Source: Rhodocyclaceae bacterium
GTDB taxonomy: Bacteria; Pseudomonadota; Gammaproteobacteria; Burkholderiales; Rhodocyclaceae
Reading direction: 5' to 3'
DNA length: 64,000 nt
Assembly: GCA_023230455.1 (NCBI GenBank)
Contig: JALNXH010000013.1
Location: 1 to 64,000 of the forward strand
Part shown: piece by piece, positions 60,360-64,000 of the stretch
Position numbering within the stretch: position 1 is the first letter of the stretch
How the letters are laid out: every line of letters begins with the position of its first letter
Notes under the pieces: generated by a model
The model's database searches: none
What the model was told of the DNA's origin: nothing
What the model saw: the letters and a program-made list of their open reading frames with translations, nothing else
Made by a program: the position numbers and the translations under genes

Positions 60360-61148
60360 CTACCAGAATCTCCACCACGGCAGATCCTTTTCGAACCCGC
60401 GCTCGTAGTAGCGGCTCTTGGGGAAGTTCTTGCGCATTACGCGCTCGATGTCGTCGCGTAGGTCGTTGAGTCCCAGCGCGTCGTAAGACTTGACCAGCAC
60501 GAACAACCCCTCTTCGGTGGCCGGCGCTTCCGGGTAGGTTTTCACCGCATCCTGGGCGCGATTGACAGCGGCGACATAGGCGCCGCGAGTGTAATAGTAG
60601 CGGGCGACGTTGACTTCGCTCGACGCCAAGGCGTTGACCAGGTATTTCATGCGCTGCGTAGCATCGACGGAATAGCGGCTTTCGGGGTAGCGGGTGACCA
60701 AATCCTTGAACGCGAGAAAGGCGTCGCGAGCAGCCTTTGCATCCCTTTCGCTGATGTCCTTTTGCATCAGGTCGCCGAATAGTCCGAGATCGCCGTTGAA
60801 GTTGGCCAGCCCCTTCAGATAATAGACGTAGTCGACGTTCGGATGGTTGGGGTGCAGGCGGATGAACCGGTCGCAGGCGGCGATTGCCTGTGCCGTCTCC
60901 TGCTGACGGTAATTGGCGTAGGCGGTTTCAAGCTGCGCTTGCTGCGCATAGCGCCCGTAGGGGAAGCGCGATTCGAGCTTTTCGAAAAGCTTGATGGCCT
61001 TGTCGTAGGCCCCGTCCATCAAGAGGTCATGCGCTTCGGAGTAGAACTTGGAGGCCGTCCAGTCCTTGGTTTCATCGATCTTGTCGGCCATCGAACTGCA
61101 GCCGGCAAGGAGGGAAAGGACGACGGCGATAACCGCTACACTACGCAT
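60360..61148 (-). CDS. bamD: Outer-membrane assembly lipoprotein BamD
   Basis: A 262-residue lipoprotein: signal ending in LLAGC (Cys17), then TPR repeats (SEAHDLLMDGAYDKAIKLFEKLE; RLHPNHPNVDYVYYLKGL), as in BamD/ComL. Part of the Bam complex inserting beta-barrels in the outer membrane. The ATG at 61148 is preferred over a TTG three codons upstream; GAGG lies about 11 bases upstream. Its start codon overlaps that of the divergent rluD. Confidence 0.93.
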   Translation of the reverse strand: MRSVAVIAVVLSLLAGCSSMADKIDETKDWTASKFYSEAHDLLMDGAYDKAIKLFEKLESRFPYGRYAQQAQLETAYANYRQQETAQAIAACDRFIRLHPNHPNVDYVYYLKGLANFNGDLGLFGDLMQKDISERDAKAARDAFLAFKDLVTRYPESRYSVDATQRMKYLVNALASSEVNVARYYYTRGAYVAAVNRAQDAVKTYPEAPATEEGLFVLVKSYDALGLNDLRDDIERVMRKNFPKSRYYERGFEKDLPWWRFW

Positions 61149-61149
61149 G

Positions 61150-62124
61150 ATGAACAACGCCTCGGATACGAACGCGCCGGATTATAGCCCAGCCACCCGC
61201 GGCATTCCGCGTCATACGGCGATCCCTGCCGAGTTGGCCGGGGTGCGCCTCGACGTCGCGCTTGCCCGCCTGTTCCCCACCTACTCGCGCAGCCGCCTGC
61301 AAGCTTGGATGAAGGATGGTCATCTGCTGGTCGACGGACAGCCGGCGGATCCGAAGCGCAAAGCATGCGGTGGAGAGACGGTCGAGTTTGCCGCGGAAGA
61401 GATGGTGGCTTCCGAGTCGCCGTACGGTGCGGAAGAGATTCCGCTCGCCGTGGTGTTCGAGGACGATTGTTTGCTGGTCGTCGACAAACCGGCGGGCCTG
61501 GTGGTACATCCGGGCAATGGCAACTGGTCGGGAACCCTGCTGAATGCGCTGCTTCATCATGCCCCCGCGGTCGCCGAATTGCCGCGCGCCGGAATCGTCC
61601 ATCGCCTCGACAAGGACACCAGCGGCCTGCTGGTCGTCGCCAAAACGCTGGAGACGCAGACCGATCTGGTCAGGCAACTCCAAGCGCGAACTGTCAAGCG
61701 TCATTATTTGGCCTTGGTGCACGGTTGTGTGACAGGCGGCGGCATCGTGGACTCCCCGGTAGGCCGTCATCCCACGCAGCGAACACGCATGGCGGTGGTC
61801 GAGCAGGGCCGCGAGGCGCGCACTCACTACTCGGTGAAGGAGCGTTTTGCGGCCGCAACCCTGCTCGAATGTCGTCTGGATACGGGACGCACGCATCAGA
61901 TCCGTGTGCATATGGCGTCGATCGGTCATCCTTTGGTTGGCGATGCAACCTATGGTCGCCGCCGCTGCGGCGTTGCTCTGCTCGACGGCTTTCCGCGCCA
62001 GGCTTTGCATGCCTGGCGACTTGGCCTGATCCATCCGGCGAGTCGCGCCGAAATGCAGTGGGAGAGTGTACTGCCAGGAGATTACGCCGGGCTGTTGAAT
62101 GCGCTGCGGACTGCCGCGGCATGA
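61150..62124 (+). CDS. rluD: 23S rRNA pseudouridine synthase RluD
   Basis: A 324-residue pseudouridine synthase: S4-type RNA-binding domain (SRSRLQAWMKDGHLLVDG), catalytic HRLDKDTSGLLVVAK with the Asp that attacks uridine, and RTHQIRVHMASIGHPL. Modifies helix 69 of 23S rRNA in the family. The start is either ATG 61147 or 61150, no clear ribosome site. Overlaps pgeF by 4 bases (ATGA), so they are coupled. Confidence 0.92.
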   Translation: MNNASDTNAPDYSPATRGIPRHTAIPAELAGVRLDVALARLFPTYSRSRLQAWMKDGHLLVDGQPADPKRKACGGETVEFAAEEMVASESPYGAEEIPLAVVFEDDCLLVVDKPAGLVVHPGNGNWSGTLLNALLHHAPAVAELPRAGIVHRLDKDTSGLLVVAKTLETQTDLVRQLQARTVKRHYLALVHGCVTGGGIVDSPVGRHPTQRTRMAVVEQGREARTHYSVKERFAAATLLECRLDTGRTHQIRVHMASIGHPLVGDATYGRRRCGVALLDGFPRQALHAWRLGLIHPASRAEMQWESVLPGDYAGLLNALRTAAA

Positions 62125-62861
62125 CGTTCTTCATCGTTCCGGACTGGCCCGCTCCCGAGTCCGTCCGAGCATTGAGTACCACCCGCTGTGGCGGGCATAG
62201 CACCGGGCCGTTTGCAGGGTTGAATCTGGCCGACCATGTCGGCGATGAAGCGGCGACGGTGGCGGCCAATCGACGCTGGTTGCGCGAAACCACGCGCCTG
62301 CCGGCGGAGCCGGTGTGGCTGAAACAGGTACATGGCAGCCGCTGCGTCCTGATCGACCGAGATTCGCCGGCGGAGCCGGCCGATGCTGGCGCGGCCATGT
62401 TGCCGGGGCGGGTCTGTGCCGTGTTGACAGCGGATTGCCTGCCAGTCCTGATCTGCGATGCGCAAGGAACGGCGGTGGCAGCGGTGCATGCCGGGTGGCG
62501 GGGCTTGGTGGCCGGGGTGCTCGAAAATTCGCTGGCCCAGCTGACATTGCCCGGCGAACGCCTGTTGGTATGGCTCGGCCCGGCCATCGGGTCGCATGCC
62601 TTCGAGGTCGGCGACGATGTGCGCGGGGCGTTCGTCGGTGAGGATGCAGCTGCGGAGGAGGCGTTTGTTCCTTTGCGCGAAGGTAAATGGTTATGCGACC
62701 TCTATGCTATCGCCCGGCAGCGCCTGCTGCGGCTGGGAGTGGAAAAAATTTACGGCGGCGGCGAATGTACGCTGAGCGACCCGAAACGGTTCTATTCATT
62801 TCGTCGCGACGGAGTGACCGGGCGCATGGCGAGCCTTATCTGGCTTGAGCCGCGCGTATAA
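62121..62861 (+). CDS. pgeF: Peptidoglycan editing factor / purine nucleoside phosphorylase (YfiH)
   Basis: A 246-residue multicopper-oxidase-like (DUF152) protein with the family's metal-site segments KQVHGSR, LTADCLPVL and VHAGWRGL. Members process nucleosides and, in Escherichia coli, stop misincorporation of L-Ser in peptidoglycan. Its ATG overlaps the rluD stop, the common rluD-pgeF arrangement. Confidence 0.92.
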   Translation: MTFFIVPDWPAPESVRALSTTRCGGHSTGPFAGLNLADHVGDEAATVAANRRWLRETTRLPAEPVWLKQVHGSRCVLIDRDSPAEPADAGAAMLPGRVCAVLTADCLPVLICDAQGTAVAAVHAGWRGLVAGVLENSLAQLTLPGERLLVWLGPAIGSHAFEVGDDVRGAFVGEDAAAEEAFVPLREGKWLCDLYAIARQRLLRLGVEKIYGGGECTLSDPKRFYSFRRDGVTGRMASLIWLEPRV

Positions 62862-62871
62862 TCCGCCGCCC

Positions 62872-63651
62872 ATGTCAGTCCTCTCCTGGATCATTCTCAG
62901 TTCCCTGCTCGGGGGCCTGCTCAGCGTCGGCGCCGCGGCGCTTTTCGCTTTCTCGGCGCGCACCAGTTGGGTCTCGCTGCTGATCAGTTATGCAGTCGGT
63001 GCGCTGCTCGGCGCCTCTTTCCTTGAGGTTCTGCCCCACGCAATGACCGCTTCGGGCGATGCGTCAAGCAGCGCGGCCATCGTGCTGGCGGGGATTCTGG
63101 TGTTTTTCGTTCTCGAAAAACTGGTGATTTGGCGTCATTGCCATATCGAAGAATGCGAGGGCCACGAGCACAGCTACGAGCACGATCATGGCCGCAGCGG
63201 GATGATCATTCTGGTCGGCGATACCTTCCATAATTTTGTCGACGGTGTGTTGATTGCGGCGGCCTTCATGGAAGACGTCAAGCTCGGCATTGTCACCGCG
63301 GTCGCCATCATCGCCCACGAAATTCCGCAGGAGGTCGGCGATTTCGTCATTCTGCTGCATTCGGGCTATTCCAAGGGCAAGGCTTTCGCTTACAACCTGC
63401 TGTCGAGCTTTGCTACTTTGATCGGCGGTTTGTTGGCCTATAGCGCACTTTCGGCGGCGGAAGGGGTTGTGCCGGTGATGTTGGCCTTTGCAGCGGCCAG
63501 CATGATCTACGTTGCCGTGGCTGATCTGATCCCAGGGCTGCATAAGCGTGCCGAACTCAAGGCTACGGTGCAGCAGGTCGTATTGATCAGCCTTGGGATA
63601 TTGTCCATCGCCGTGACCCATCGTCTGGTCGATCATTTTGCCAGCGGATAA
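62872..63651 (+). CDS. ZIP-family metal transporter
   Basis: A 259-residue inner-membrane protein with seven to eight helices and a His-rich cytosolic loop (CHIEECEGHEHSYEHDHG, about 95-112). Metal-site helices carry HNFVDG and AHEIPQEVGD, the ZIP hallmark. Moves zinc or another divalent metal into the cytosol. The ATG at 62872 is 10 bases after the pgeF stop. Confidence 0.9.
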   Translation: MSVLSWIILSSLLGGLLSVGAAALFAFSARTSWVSLLISYAVGALLGASFLEVLPHAMTASGDASSSAAIVLAGILVFFVLEKLVIWRHCHIEECEGHEHSYEHDHGRSGMIILVGDTFHNFVDGVLIAAAFMEDVKLGIVTAVAIIAHEIPQEVGDFVILLHSGYSKGKAFAYNLLSSFATLIGGLLAYSALSAAEGVVPVMLAFAAASMIYVAVADLIPGLHKRAELKATVQQVVLISLGILSIAVTHRLVDHFASG

Positions 63652-63742
63652 TTGTTGTCCTTAGCTGTTCGCTCTGTTGTGGGGCGTTGAGGGGAAGAGG
63701 GGATTTCCGGTATCATGCGACTTTCCCGCTGCAGCAATTTCC

Positions 63743-64000
63743 ATGACCAAATTTGTCTTCGTCACCGGCGGTGTCGTGTCCAGTCTGGGCAAAGGCATCG
63801 CCGCCGCCTCTTTGGGCGCAATTCTCGAATCCCGCGGCATCAAGGTTACCCACCTCAAGCTCGACCCCTACATCAACGTTGATCCCGGCACCATGAGTCC
63901 GTTTCAGCACGGCGAGGTGTTCGTGACTGAGGACGGTGCTGAAACCGATCTCGATTTGGGCCACTACGAGCGCTTTACCAGCGCCAAGATGTTCAAGCGC
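63743..64000 (+). CDS. pyrG: CTP synthase (partial, runs off the right edge)
   Basis: The first 86 codons show the amidoligase start: TKFVFVTGGVVSSLGKG (ATP loop), LKLDPYINVDPGTMSPFQHG, EVFVTEDGAETDLDLGHYER. Makes CTP from UTP with glutamine. An upstream ribosome site is weak (CCGCTGCAGC). The 91-base gap to the ZIP gene is non-coding. Confidence 0.95.
   Translation, partial: MTKFVFVTGGVVSSLGKGIAAASLGAILESRGIKVTHLKLDPYINVDPGTMSPFQHGEVFVTEDGAETDLDLGHYERFTSAKMFKR

Noticed and set aside
1..64000. CRISPR array, rRNA operon, prophage or insertion sequence
   Set aside because: No regularly spaced repeats, no rRNA-like segments and no transposase or phage genes are visible in the window.

Overview
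The window looks like a chromosome segment of a betaproteobacterium. The right end carries a typical betaproteobacterial core (dinB, phaB, ppiD, a CysB-type regulator, bamD, rluD, pgeF, pyrG). The left 50 kb is a dense catabolic region whose families (tandem short-chain dehydrogenases, MaoC hydratase, acyl-CoA dehydrogenase, Old Yellow Enzyme relatives, DUF1302/DUF1329/RND cassette) are typical of Rhodocyclales-like degraders of hydrophobic, alicyclic or steroid/terpenoid compounds. Genus is not assignable by eye.

Layout. 1-4.0 kb (minus): a small LvaB-like protein cut by the window edge, an SDR lacking its catalytic Tyr, a DUF7064-type protein, an APH-type kinase and an SDR. 4.2-5.3 kb (plus): zinc alcohol dehydrogenase. 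5.4-6.5 kb (minus): a second type of APH kinase. 7.0-9.6 kb (plus): tandem EthD protein, APH kinase, membrane protein. 9.7-14.6 kb (minus): quinohemoprotein alcohol dehydrogenase, glutathione transferase, 2-enoate-reductase-like flavoenzyme. 14.9 kb: NTF2/SnoaL protein. 15.8 kb: a Gfo/Idh/MocA protein in an AT-rich island. 17.6-24.4 kb (plus): outer-membrane DUF1302, DUF1329, YCF48-like and RND/MMPL proteins, probably an uptake or export system. 24.6-42.3 kb (minus): a 15-gene operon-like array encoding an OYE, ACAD, EthD, MenB/BadI-like hydratase/hydrolase, SDRs, MaoC, AMP-dependent CoA ligase and a complete five-subunit ketone carboxylase resembling acetophenone carboxylase. 42.6-45.3 kb (plus): a MalT-type LuxR regulator divergent from it. 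45.4-50.2 kb (minus): LvaB-like/APH kinase pair, quinone oxidoreductase, OYE, NTF2 protein. 50.5 kb: tRNA-Asp. 51-64 kb: PAS chemoreceptor and housekeeping genes.

Proposed logic (inference): alcohol dehydrogenases make a ketone; the Apc-like enzyme carboxylates it with ATP to a beta-keto acid; the adjacent CoA ligase activates it; the MenB/BadI-like protein could open the ring of a cyclic 2-oxoacyl-CoA; ACAD, MaoC and SDR enzymes continue beta-oxidation, and LvaAB-like kinases would handle hydroxyacyl-CoAs that cannot be beta-oxidised directly. Benzoylacetate-type thiolysis is the alternative, but no thiolase is in the window.

The most striking non-coding signal is a G-tract element of about 45 bp, almost identical at 4103 and 6688, with looser relatives at 14690, 42421 and 50281. 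Each lies in the promoter region of a catabolic unit, one of them between the MalT-type regulator and the carboxylase operon. A second notable observation is an in-frame amber codon at codon 10 of dtd.
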